This document shows, piece by piece, positions 55,387 to 62,891 of a DNA stretch of 64,000 nucleotides. The notes beneath the pieces are model-generated. The model made no database searches. It saw only the letters and a list, made by a program, of their open reading frames with translations, and had not been told where the DNA came from. The stretch's first letter is position 1. Every line of letters starts with the position of its first letter. This DNA is from Parvibaculum sp. (GTDB lineage Bacteria; Pseudomonadota; Alphaproteobacteria; Parvibaculales; Parvibaculaceae), in NCBI GenBank assembly GCA_017642695.1, contig JAEPQD010000001.1, positions 1,435,701-1,499,700 on the forward strand, read 5' to 3'. Made by a program: the position numbers and the translations under genes.

Positions 55387-56625
55387 ATGAATTTCGAACA
55401 TACCGACAAGGCCAAGGAGATGCTGGCCCGTCTCGAACGGTTCATGGACAAGTACATCTATCCGAACGAGAAGACCTATGACGAGCAGATGAAGGCCTTC
55501 CGCGATGCGGGCGATCCCTGGCAGGTGCCTCAGATCCTGGAAGACCTGAAGCCGAAGGCGCAGGAAGAAGGTTTGTGGAATCTCTTCCTGCCGGAATCCG
55601 AGCGCGGCGGCGGTCTCACCAACGTCGAATATGCCGCGCTTTGCGAAATCATGGGCCGCGTCGGCTGGTCGTCCGAAGTCTTCAACTGTTCGGCGCCCGA
55701 TACCGGCAACATGGAAGTGATCGAGCGCTACGGCAACGAGCGCCAGAAGAAGGAATATCTGGAGCCGCTGCTCGAGGGCAAGATGCGCTCCGCCTTCCTG
55801 ATGACCGAACCCGCTGTCGCTTCGTCCGACGCGACCAACATCGCGACGCGTATCGAGCGTGACGGCGACGAATACGTCATCAATGGCCGCAAGTGGTGGT
55901 CGTCGGGCGTCGGCGACCCGCGCTGCAAGATCGCAATCGTCATGGGCAAGACCGACCCGAAGGCGGACACCTATCGCCAGCAGTCGCAGATCCTGATGCC
56001 GCTCGACGCGCCGGGCGTGAAGGTCGTGCGTATGCTGCCCGTGTTCGGCTATGACGATGCGCCGCACGGTCATGCCGAAGTGATCCTCGACAACGTCCGT
56101 GTGCCGGCGGAGAACCTGCTTCTTGGCGAAGGCCGCGGCTTCGAAATCAGCCAGGGCCGCCTCGGGCCGGGCCGCATCCACCACTGCATGCGTACCATCG
56201 GCGTTGCCGAGCGCGCGCTCGAAAAGATGTGCGAACGTCTGCTGTCGCGCGAAGCCTTCGGCAAGAAGATCGCCGATCACTCCGTATGGGAGCAACGCGT
56301 GGCGGAAGCCCGCACCGAGATCGAGATGTGCCGCCTGCTGACACTGAAGGCGGCCTACATGATGGACACGGTCGGCAACAAGGTCGCCCGCACCGAGATT
56401 GCCATGATCAAGGTGGCGGCGCCTCGTATGGCGCTGAAGGTTATCGATGACGCGATCCAGGCGCATGGCGGCGGCGGTGTGACGAGCGACTTCGGTCTCG
56501 CCCGGATGTATTCCGGCATTCGTACGCTGCGCCTTGCGGACGGTCCGGACGAAGTCCACAACCGCACGATCGCGCGCCTCGAGTTCAAGAAATACATGAA
56601 CAAGGCCCGCGCGGCGGCGGAATGA
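55387..56625 (+). CDS. Acyl-CoA dehydrogenase (ACAD10/11-like, LvaC-like)
   Basis: This is a 412-residue flavoprotein with [37 protein letters not shown], the FAD/substrate block [31 protein letters not shown] and the C-terminal [35 protein letters not shown] (read in parts). This pattern (G-P-D-E-V-H near the end and T-E-P-x-V-A-S-S-D) is that of ACAD11-type dehydrogenases. Bacterial relatives work with APH-family kinases on 4-hydroxyacyl-CoAs. Two such kinases are in the window. A GGGGAG ribosome site precedes the ATG. A terminator follows after about 60 bp. Confidence 0.9.
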   Translation: MNFEHTDKAKEMLARLERFMDKYIYPNEKTYDEQMKAFRDAGDPWQVPQILEDLKPKAQEEGLWNLFLPESERGGGLTNVEYAALCEIMGRVGWSSEVFNCSAPDTGNMEVIERYGNERQKKEYLEPLLEGKMRSAFLMTEPAVASSDATNIATRIERDGDEYVINGRKWWSSGVGDPRCKIAIVMGKTDPKADTYRQQSQILMPLDAPGVKVVRMLPVFGYDDAPHGHAEVILDNVRVPAENLLLGEGRGFEISQGRLGPGRIHHCMRTIGVAERALEKMCERLLSREAFGKKIADHSVWEQRVAEARTEIEMCRLLTLKAAYMMDTVGNKVARTEIAMIKVAAPRMALKVIDDAIQAHGGGGVTSDFGLARMYSGIRTLRLADGPDEVHNRTIARLEFKKYMNKARAAAE

Positions 56626-56685
56626 TCGTGAGGAACGTTTGCCTCATTCGCCGGTTTCCACCCTGCGGGTGAGCATTCTGAATTG

Positions 56686-56718
56686 ACGGCCGGCTCCCGT
56701 GCGGGGCCGGCCGTTTTC
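56686..56718 (+). terminator. Intrinsic terminator after the acyl-CoA dehydrogenase
   Basis: ACGGCCGGC-(11-nt loop)-GCCGGCCGT followed by TTTTC is a strong GC stem with a short T-tract on the plus strand. It separates the dehydrogenase gene from the GST gene. Confidence 0.85.
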
Positions 56719-56758
56719 ATGTGACATACCAACAGCCACGAAGAGCAGGTCGCGGTAG

Positions 56759-57418
56759 ATGAGCATTCAAACCGGCATGAAAATGTATAACTCGCAGCTC
56801 TCGCCCTTCGCGGCGCGCTGCCGCCTGGCAATCTATGCAAAGGACCTCGATGTCGAACTGCTCGACATGCCGGACCCTGCGCTGGAAGCCGAATTCAGCC
56901 GTCTTGCGCCGATGCACAAGGTGCCGCTGCTGATCGATGGCGCGACTGTCGTACCGGAATCGGAAGTCATCTGCGAATATCTGGAAGACAAGGGACTTGG
57001 CATCTCGCTGCGTCCGGACGATCCGGTGGCTACCGCGAGGATGCGGCTTCTTTCGCGCATCGGCGATCTCTATGTGATGGACCCGATGGGCGAACTCTTC
57101 GGTCAGATCAATCCTGCAGGCCGCGACGCGCAACTGGTGGCACGGGAGATGGCCGAACTCAGCAAGGCGATGGGATGGATCGAGCATTATATCGGTGGGC
57201 CCGATTTCGCGGTTGGGGACAGTCTCACGCTCGCGGATTGCGAAATGGTCCCTGTCCTCTTCTTCTTCGACCAGATTGGCCCGATGTTCGGCTATGCCGA
57301 TCCGCTGCGCGACTATCCGCGCGCGCAGGCATACTACGAGGGAATTCAGAAAACTCCGGCGGCGGCGAAAGTCGTGGCCGAACTCGACGCGGCCCTGCGC
57401 CGCATGATGGGAAACTGA
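56759..57418 (+). CDS. Glutathione S-transferase family protein
   Basis: This is a 219-residue cytosolic GST. The thioredoxin-like N-terminal domain holds NSQLSPFAARCRLAIYAKDL, the cis-Pro motif HKVPLLIDG and the glutathione-gamma-Glu contact VPESEVICEYLED. The C-terminal helical domain contains FAVGDSLTLADCEMVPVL, where the N-capping box T-L-A-D is typical. A Ser in the SPFAARC region could activate glutathione. The class and substrate are not clear. It starts 41 bp after a terminator, so it has its own promoter. It ends four bases before the convergent PAS kinase gene. Confidence 0.9.
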   Translation: MSIQTGMKMYNSQLSPFAARCRLAIYAKDLDVELLDMPDPALEAEFSRLAPMHKVPLLIDGATVVPESEVICEYLEDKGLGISLRPDDPVATARMRLLSRIGDLYVMDPMGELFGQINPAGRDAQLVAREMAELSKAMGWIEHYIGGPDFAVGDSLTLADCEMVPVLFFFDQIGPMFGYADPLRDYPRAQAYYEGIQKTPAAAKVVAELDAALRRMMGN

Positions 57419-57422
57419 GAGG

Positions 57423-59414
57423 TCAGCCCGCAGCGCGGCTCTCGAGGGCATATTCTGCTTCCGTTTCCGTCACGGGAGCGTTGTCGAGCGAGCAATAGGG
57501 AACCTTCGGCAGCGTAACAATGACTTTCGTCCCCGCACCAAGTTCGCTTTCGATGCACATGCTGCCACCGTGCAGTTCCGCGAGCGAGCGAACGAGCGCA
57601 AGCCCAAGGCCGGTTCCTTGCTTGCTGAGCGCGGCGTCGGTCGCGATCTGCTCGAAGGGCTGACCGAGGCGCGCGATCTGGTCTTGTGGAATGCCGCGCC
57701 CCGTATCGCTGACTGTGAAACGGATCGTCTCGTCCGATGCGACGGCTTCGATGGTGATGATGCCGTTGGCCGGCGTGAACTTCACCGAATTCGAGAGAAG
57801 GTTGAGCAGTATCTGCTTGAGCGCGCGCTCGTCGGCGGTAATTTCGCTGCCCGCACCGCAATCGATCTTCTTGACGAGTTGTACGCCGTTTTCTTCTGCC
57901 CGGCCGCGAACGAGACGCACGCAGGACTCGATGATCGCGGTGGCTTCCAGTGATTCGGGATGAAGCTCGTACTTGCCGGCTTCGATCTTCGACATGTCAA
58001 GAATGTCGCTGATGAGGTCGAGCAGCAGCGCGCCGCTTTCATTGATGAGTTGCGCATACTCCATGTAGCGCGGATGTCCGATCTCGCCGAACATCTGCAT
58101 GCGCAGGATCTCGGAAAAGCCGATGATCGCATTGAGTGGCGTGCGGAGCTCATGGCTCATATTGGCGAGAAAGCGCGACTTCGTGCGGCTCGCCGTTTCG
58201 GCGCGTTCGCGCGCGTCCAGCAACTCGATCTCGTAGCGCTTGCGCTCGCTGATGTCGCGGGTGACGCCAATGACTTCAGCCGTCCGCTCGCCATCGGCGC
58301 CGACGGCGCTGCGCATGGTCGATTCAAGCCAGACATATTCGCCGCTCTTGTGCAGGAAGCGGTAGTCGAACTGAACGGGCTCGCCCTTGAGCGCACATTG
58401 CACGAAGGCATCACGCGCCCGAGGAAAGTCATCCGGATGGATCAGTTCTTCCGATATCGGGTTGCCGATGAATTCCTCCGGCGTGCGCCCAAGAATGGGG
58501 CCGACGGCGGGTGAAATGAAGATGACGCGCGATTCCGCATCGTAATGCGCGACGACGTCCGATGCCTGTTCCGTCATCAGACGGTATTTGGCCTCACTCG
58601 CCTTCAGCGCCGTTTCGGCTTCCATTTCCTCGTTGACGTCTTCCGCGAGGCCGACAAGCGCGCCAATTTCGCTGAAGGCATCGGCCTCCGCATAGGCATA
58701 TGTCTTGATGTAGCGGTAGCCGCCCTGGCCAGAACGGAAACGCGTGACGCAGTTCACGGGCTCATGGGTCTCGAAGGCGTCGAGGAACTTCGAAAGCAGT
58801 TCGTCGCGGTCGTCCGGATGCACGAGATGTTCGTACCAGTCGCCGCCAGCCGGCAGCCTGTCTTCGTCGAGACCGAGAATGCGCGCGACGCCGCGCGACC
58901 ACTGCGGCGCGGGTTCGCCCTTGACCCAGCGCCAGTGGCCGAACCGGGCGAGCTGCTCGGCCTCGCGCAGTTGGTGTTCGAGGCGGTGGGTCTCCGTCAC
59001 GTCGCGAGATACGCAGAGGATGCCAGCGACGTTGGGGTCGGAGAGAAGGTTGCAGCCCCGCGTTTCCACGCGCCGCCAGCTCCCGTTGGAATGTGAAAGC
59101 CGGATCACTTCGACGACCTCGGCGCCCGGTACGCGACTGCATTCGTCGATCTTTTTTGTGATGCGCTCGCGATCGTCGGGATGAACGAGGTCGACGATCC
59201 GCTTGCCGATCAGGTTTTCCTCGGACGTGCCGAGTGCTTTGCGAACGGCGGGACTCTGATAGGTGATGACGCCGTCGCGATCGAGGATAGTGAGAATGTC
59301 GCCCGCGTTTTCGACGAGCGCACGATAGAAATGCTCGCCAGACGTCGCGCTGCTGTTCTCCGCGCGATCATCGGTTGTCGGCGATGACGGTCCCATGCTG
59401 GCGGGACGATTCAT
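57423..59414 (-). CDS. PAS-domain sensor histidine kinase
   Basis: This is a 663-residue cytosolic sensor kinase with three PAS domains (about 28-145, 155-265 and 275-395; each ends in a D-V/I-T/S-E type junction). A HisKA segment follows with His421 in NMSHELRTPLNAIIGFSEI, then a full HATPase domain (N-box LLNLLSNSVKF, DTGRGIP, GTGLGLALV). No transmembrane segment or receiver is seen. Unlike the kinase-like protein near 6 kb, all catalytic boxes are intact. The ATG at 59414 has a GGGGAG ribosome site. Two CtrA-like boxes lie upstream. Its cognate regulator is not adjacent. Confidence 0.93.
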   Translation of the reverse strand: MNRPASMGPSSPTTDDRAENSSATSGEHFYRALVENAGDILTILDRDGVITYQSPAVRKALGTSEENLIGKRIVDLVHPDDRERITKKIDECSRVPGAEVVEVIRLSHSNGSWRRVETRGCNLLSDPNVAGILCVSRDVTETHRLEHQLREAEQLARFGHWRWVKGEPAPQWSRGVARILGLDEDRLPAGGDWYEHLVHPDDRDELLSKFLDAFETHEPVNCVTRFRSGQGGYRYIKTYAYAEADAFSEIGALVGLAEDVNEEMEAETALKASEAKYRLMTEQASDVVAHYDAESRVIFISPAVGPILGRTPEEFIGNPISEELIHPDDFPRARDAFVQCALKGEPVQFDYRFLHKSGEYVWLESTMRSAVGADGERTAEVIGVTRDISERKRYEIELLDARERAETASRTKSRFLANMSHELRTPLNAIIGFSEILRMQMFGEIGHPRYMEYAQLINESGALLLDLISDILDMSKIEAGKYELHPESLEATAIIESCVRLVRGRAEENGVQLVKKIDCGAGSEITADERALKQILLNLLSNSVKFTPANGIITIEAVASDETIRFTVSDTGRGIPQDQIARLGQPFEQIATDAALSKQGTGLGLALVRSLAELHGGSMCIESELGAGTKVIVTLPKVPYCSLDNAPVTETEAEYALESRAAG

Positions 59415-59500
59415 GACAGCTCCCCACATCCGGCTTTCGCCGGCCACCTCGAATCGGGCGATAGCTACCCGTAATACAGAGGGATGCTAGGGGTATTTGT

Positions 59501-59545
59501 TTAACGTTCCCTTGAGCAGGGGTGCAGCGTTAACGCTCTGCTAAC
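59501..59545. promoter_or_regulatory. Tandem CtrA-like boxes upstream of the PAS kinase gene
   Basis: TTAA-N7-TTGAG (59501-59516) and TTAA-N7-CTAAC (59530-59545) resemble the CtrA consensus TTAA-N7-TTAAC, the second with one mismatch. They lie 87-131 bp upstream of the kinase start. CtrA control of a signalling kinase is plausible in alphaproteobacteria but is only inferred. Confidence 0.4.
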
Positions 59546-59568
59546 TGTGTTTCCCGCGCAAAACCGGA

Positions 59569-60639
59569 TCAATCCGGCCGCTGTATGATCTGCCATGCAT
59601 GTTCCGCGAGATTGCGGCAGGCGTCGCCCAGGGTTTTTGCGCGTTCCGAACTGGCATTGCCGTCAAGCCCGCGCTTGTAGACGCCCTGGCTGATCGATGC
59701 GAGGCGGAACATCGAAAAGGCGAGATAGAAGTTCCAGTTCGGAATGCCGTCACGGCCGGCATGACGGCAATATTCGGCGACGAATTCTTCTTCCGTCGGC
59801 ACGCCGGGCGTCTTTGTCCTGTCGATGGGCTCGGCGCCGCCCGCAACACCCAGCAGATCGTACATGCAGGTATAGGCGACGTCCGCGAAGGGGTGTCCGA
59901 TGGTGCAGAGCTCCCAGTCGAGCACTGCGATCATGCGTGGCTCGCTCGCGTGGAACATCGTGTTGCCGAGACGGTAGTCGCCATGGGCGATGGTGACCGA
60001 CGGTTCGTCGGGGATATGCTTCGGCAGGTAGTCGATGAGCTGTTCCATCGCGGGCACATCTGTTGTCTGGGCGCCGCGATATTGTTTGATCCAGCGGCCG
60101 ATCTGGCGCTCGAAATAGTTGCCGGGCTTGCCGAAGTCGCCAAGGCCCACTTTCTCGTAGTCGACCGCGTGTAGCTTTGCGAGGTTCTCGGCGAGATTGG
60201 CGTAGACAGCGCGGCGTTCCGCCTCGCTTGCCTCTGGCATGACGGACTCGCGAAAGACTCGGCCGTCCAGATAGTCCATGACGTAGAACGAAGTGCCGAT
60301 GACGCTCTCGTCCTCGCACAGCGCATACATGTGCGGCACGGGGACATCCGTTGCCTCGAGCGCCTTCATCACGCGGTATTCGCGGTCGACCTGATGTGCG
60401 CTGGCGAGGAGTTGTCCCGGAGGCTTCTTCCGCATCACATAGCGCTTGCCGCCGCCCGCTCCCGTGGTCGTCAGGAGGAAGGTGGGGTTCGACTGACCTC
60501 CTTCGAACTGGCGCACTTCGAGATTGCCACCAAAACCCTCGACCGCCTCCCGGCAATAGGTTTCGAGACGTTGCACATCGAAGCGGTGCGCCTCGCGAAT
60601 ATCGGTCGTTTCGTGGTCAGCTTGTGCGGCCCCGGACAT
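59569..60639 (-). CDS. APH-family phosphotransferase of the ACAD10/11 (LvaA-like) type, second copy
   Basis: This is a 356-residue kinase-fold protein, paralogous to the one at 31706-32797: FEGGQSNPTFLL, VMRKKPPGQLLASAHQVDREY, GLGDFGKPGNYFERQI, the catalytic IAHGDYRLGNTMFH and VLDWELCTIGHP. The GKPGNYF block is identical in both paralogues. In the catalytic loop RLGN replaces RLDN, keeping the Asp-Asn pair one turn apart (D..N). It probably phosphorylates a hydroxyacyl-CoA ahead of an ACAD11-type dehydrogenase such as the one at 55387-56625. The ATG at 60639 is well supported. It lies downstream of the desaturase gene on the same strand, with a gap of 103 bp. Confidence 0.87.
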   Translation of the reverse strand: MSGAAQADHETTDIREAHRFDVQRLETYCREAVEGFGGNLEVRQFEGGQSNPTFLLTTTGAGGGKRYVMRKKPPGQLLASAHQVDREYRVMKALEATDVPVPHMYALCEDESVIGTSFYVMDYLDGRVFRESVMPEASEAERRAVYANLAENLAKLHAVDYEKVGLGDFGKPGNYFERQIGRWIKQYRGAQTTDVPAMEQLIDYLPKHIPDEPSVTIAHGDYRLGNTMFHASEPRMIAVLDWELCTIGHPFADVAYTCMYDLLGVAGGAEPIDRTKTPGVPTEEEFVAEYCRHAGRDGIPNWNFYLAFSMFRLASISQGVYKRGLDGNASSERAKTLGDACRNLAEHAWQIIQRPD

Positions 60640-60742
60640 CTTCTTCCTCTCCCCGGAAAATTCTTGTTGGGGAGAGACTTAGCATGCGCCCTGCGCCCGG
60701 CAAAGTTCACCTGGACGGACGCAGCGTCAGCCTTCGGCCATA

Positions 60743-61765
60743 TCAGGCCGCGTCCTGATTTTCCTCGAACCCTTCGGACACGATGCCCGACACGCGCCGC
60801 TTGCGCGCATTGTGGATGACCTCGCCCGGCTTGTCGTCGGCGTCAGGTCGGGACGTCGCCATGCGAAGCACCTCCGCATATCCGGACTTCATTTCCATCC
60901 GCTCGCCATAGCCGTTGGCGATCAGGAAGCGCTGGGCCATCGGCAGGTTGTAGCAGGGAATCCACATCATCAGGTGATGCTCGACGTGGTAGTTGACCCA
61001 GTAAGGCGCGACCAACGCGCGTTCGAGAAGGTTCGTCTTCGTCGTCCGTGCGTGCCGGAACGGATCGTCATTATCGGGCACCATCGCGTGCTCTGCGATA
61101 TTGCGGATGCGCGTGATTGCCTGATGCCAGGTAAGGAAGGGTACGAGCCAGAGCGCAAAGTAGAGGTACCAGTGCCCGCTCGCGGCGAGCACCGCGAAGA
61201 TCGCAAGCTGCGCAAGCGTCGCGCGGCCGAGCTTTGTCCAGTAGTTCTTCAGGCGCTGTTCGAGCGGCCATTCCGCCTTGCCGAGTGCATTCAGGATCTG
61301 CGCCTTGCGCTGCTGGTAGCCCGTCTGGCCCGTGATATCGCGGATCATCTTGCGCCTGAAGCTCTTGCGCGTGATGGGGAAGGGCGCGGAAAGCACCAGG
61401 TCCGGGTCTTCCGGCTGCTGCGTATTCGCATGGTGCTTCAGATGGTAGCGGCGATAGGCACCTGTCTCGGCAAGCATCGGATAGGCACAGAACCACTGAC
61501 TGAGAAACGTGTTGAGCTTCTGGTTCTGCGTGAGGATACCATGCGCACCGTCATGCATGAGGATCGCAAGACCGAGTTGGCGCGCACCGATCACCATCAC
61601 CGCGAGGATGTAGGTGAGAGGGTTCGGGAAGGCGACGAAAAGCGCCATCGTTCCGAAGATCACCCCCCATGCATGGATGACGAGCCATGTGCCACGCAAA
61701 TCCGAACGTTTGCGTACCAGCGCAAGTTGTGCGGGGCTCAGCAGGTCTTTTGCAAGCGCGCTCAT
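60743..61765 (-). CDS. Membrane fatty acid desaturase
   Basis: This is a 340-residue integral-membrane di-iron desaturase. The three histidine boxes are intact: HDGAH (about 71-75), HLKHH (about 107-111) and HVEHH (about 258-262), with hydrophobic helices before and between them. It introduces a double bond into acyl lipids or acyl-CoA using oxygen and an external electron donor. Its ATG overlaps the upstream TetR gene by 4 nt (ATGA), so the two form an operon. Regulation by acyl chains through TetR, as with DesT, is likely. The desaturation position is unknown. Confidence 0.92.
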   Translation of the reverse strand: MSALAKDLLSPAQLALVRKRSDLRGTWLVIHAWGVIFGTMALFVAFPNPLTYILAVMVIGARQLGLAILMHDGAHGILTQNQKLNTFLSQWFCAYPMLAETGAYRRYHLKHHANTQQPEDPDLVLSAPFPITRKSFRRKMIRDITGQTGYQQRKAQILNALGKAEWPLEQRLKNYWTKLGRATLAQLAIFAVLAASGHWYLYFALWLVPFLTWHQAITRIRNIAEHAMVPDNDDPFRHARTTKTNLLERALVAPYWVNYHVEHHLMMWIPCYNLPMAQRFLIANGYGERMEMKSGYAEVLRMATSRPDADDKPGEVIHNARKRRVSGIVSEGFEENQDAA

Positions 61766-62418
61766 GCCGTCTTTCTCCGTTCCCGATTTTTCAGGGTGCT
61801 CGCGGCGAGCGGAACGCCGACGCCCGCGAGACAGAATTTCACAATCTCCTCGACCACGCGGTCGGGATTGTTGTCGAGTTCATGGCTTTCCGGCGCGAGC
61901 GGCCCGATCAACGCCGTCGGAATGGCGCCTGCGATGCAGGCCGCCGCGATGCGAACGTCGATCTTCGGTAGTTCGCCGCTGTCGATTCCGTCTTCGAGAA
62001 TGCCTGCGAAGATTTCCGCATGGGTGCGCCGGAAGAAGCTGCGTTCCTCGGCAAGGTTCACATCAAGGGGTTCGGCGAGCAGCGCATAGGAAAGTCGGCG
62101 TCCGCGCACGGCGCGTCCGGCGAAGGTCCGAAGCACTTTCACGAGCCGCTCGCTTGCAGCCTCGTCGCCTGCCGCGATCTCCGCGAGCATGCCCATTTCC
62201 CGAGCGGAGACTTCGCGGAAGACCTGGCGGCACAGGGCCTCCTTGGAGGAGAAGTAGCGGTAAAGCGTGCCCGTGGCGACGCCCGCCTTCTTCGCAACCT
62301 CGGTCATCTGCACCGCGGCGAAACCGCCGGTGGACACGAGTTCGCGCGCGGCATCGAGAATGCCGCGCCGGGTATCGGCGAGCCGCGCTGCCACCCTGTC
62401 TGTCTTGCGATAGACCAA
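61762..62418 (-). CDS. TetR-family regulator of the desaturase operon (DesT-like), TTG start
   Basis: This is a 218-residue regulator with the helix-turn-helix at about residues 16-60 (RRGILDAARELVSTGGFAAVQ, MTEVAKKAGVATGTLYRYFSSKEAL in parts) and a helical effector domain with GAIPTALIGPLAP. The start is a TTG at 62418, nine bases after GGAGG. An ATG a little upstream is in another frame. Two copies of TGAAC-N4-GTTCA lie just upstream, the nearer one covering the ribosome site, so it may repress its own operon. The desaturase overlaps its end, and fatty acyl-CoA is the likely ligand. Confidence 0.88.
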   Translation of the reverse strand: MVYRKTDRVAARLADTRRGILDAARELVSTGGFAAVQMTEVAKKAGVATGTLYRYFSSKEALCRQVFREVSAREMGMLAEIAAGDEAASERLVKVLRTFAGRAVRGRRLSYALLAEPLDVNLAEERSFFRRTHAEIFAGILEDGIDSGELPKIDVRIAAACIAGAIPTALIGPLAPESHELDNNPDRVVEEIVKFCLAGVGVPLAASTLKNRERRKTA

Positions 62419-62422
62419 GAAG

Positions 62423-62461
62423 TGAACCTCCGTTCATTCTCAAGAAATGAACCATTGTTCA
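62423..62461. promoter_or_regulatory. Twin operators for the desaturase-operon TetR protein
   Basis: Two perfect dyads of the same form, TGAAC-CTCC-GTTCA (62423-62436) and TGAAC-CATT-GTTCA (62448-62461), lie 25 bp apart (about two and a half helical turns). The first encloses the Shine-Dalgarno of the TetR gene. Identical arms and position make them the probable binding sites of that repressor. Confidence 0.7.
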
Positions 62462-62497
62462 CCCGCATTCGTCAAGCGGCACGAGCGGAAGTACAGG

Positions 62498-62542
62498 CAA
62501 AAAACCCGCCTCCTCGCCTTTCATGAAGGCATGGAAACGGGC
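62498..62542 (-). terminator. Intrinsic terminator of the 55-residue gene
   Basis: On the minus strand, GCCCG (62542-62538) pairs with CGGG (62508-62505) outside an inner stem GCCTT-CATGA-AAGGC, followed by TTTTTT (62504-62499). The stem is imperfect, but the T-tract is strong. It sits downstream of the small gene and upstream of the TetR operators. Confidence 0.6.
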
Positions 62543-62565
62543 TTTGTAGCCTGATGCTTTGCTAC

Positions 62566-62733
62566 TTAGTCGGCGGCGCGAAGCGCGCCGAAGTCGGCTT
62601 CACGCTCGGCTTTCCGGGGCACGCGCGCAGCGGCGGCGGGTTCGGCGGTTGTCGCGTACCAATGCGCCTGGCCGGTGAAAACCTCGGCGGCAAGCGCGGC
62701 GCTATGCAGCCATTGTTTGAAAATCTTCTTCAT
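62566..62733 (-). CDS. Small 55-residue protein of unknown function
   Basis: This short gene starts at ATG 62733 behind AAGGAG six bases upstream, one of the best ribosome sites in the window. The product begins MKKIFKQWLHSAALAAEVFTG. It then has a Trp/Tyr patch (AHWYATTAEP), an Ala-rich stretch and a charged end (VPRKAEREADFGALRAAD). The amphipathic N-terminus is not a clear signal peptide. I recognise no family. A T-tract hairpin 24 bp after the stop supports a real transcript. A stress- or membrane-associated micro-protein is possible, nothing more. Confidence 0.6.
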   Translation of the reverse strand: MKKIFKQWLHSAALAAEVFTGQAHWYATTAEPAAAARVPRKAEREADFGALRAAD

Positions 62734-62891
62734 CTTCAGCTCCTTACGGAGAATGTTGCGTTGCAGCATATGTAACGCCGCCATGAAGGGATTCAAGCTG
62801 CGGCAGCTGCGGCAAAACGACTTGCATGGAAAGATCGCGACTTGGTCAACGGCTTGCGGCATAAACCGCGAAAACGGCAGGCCGCTTCCCG

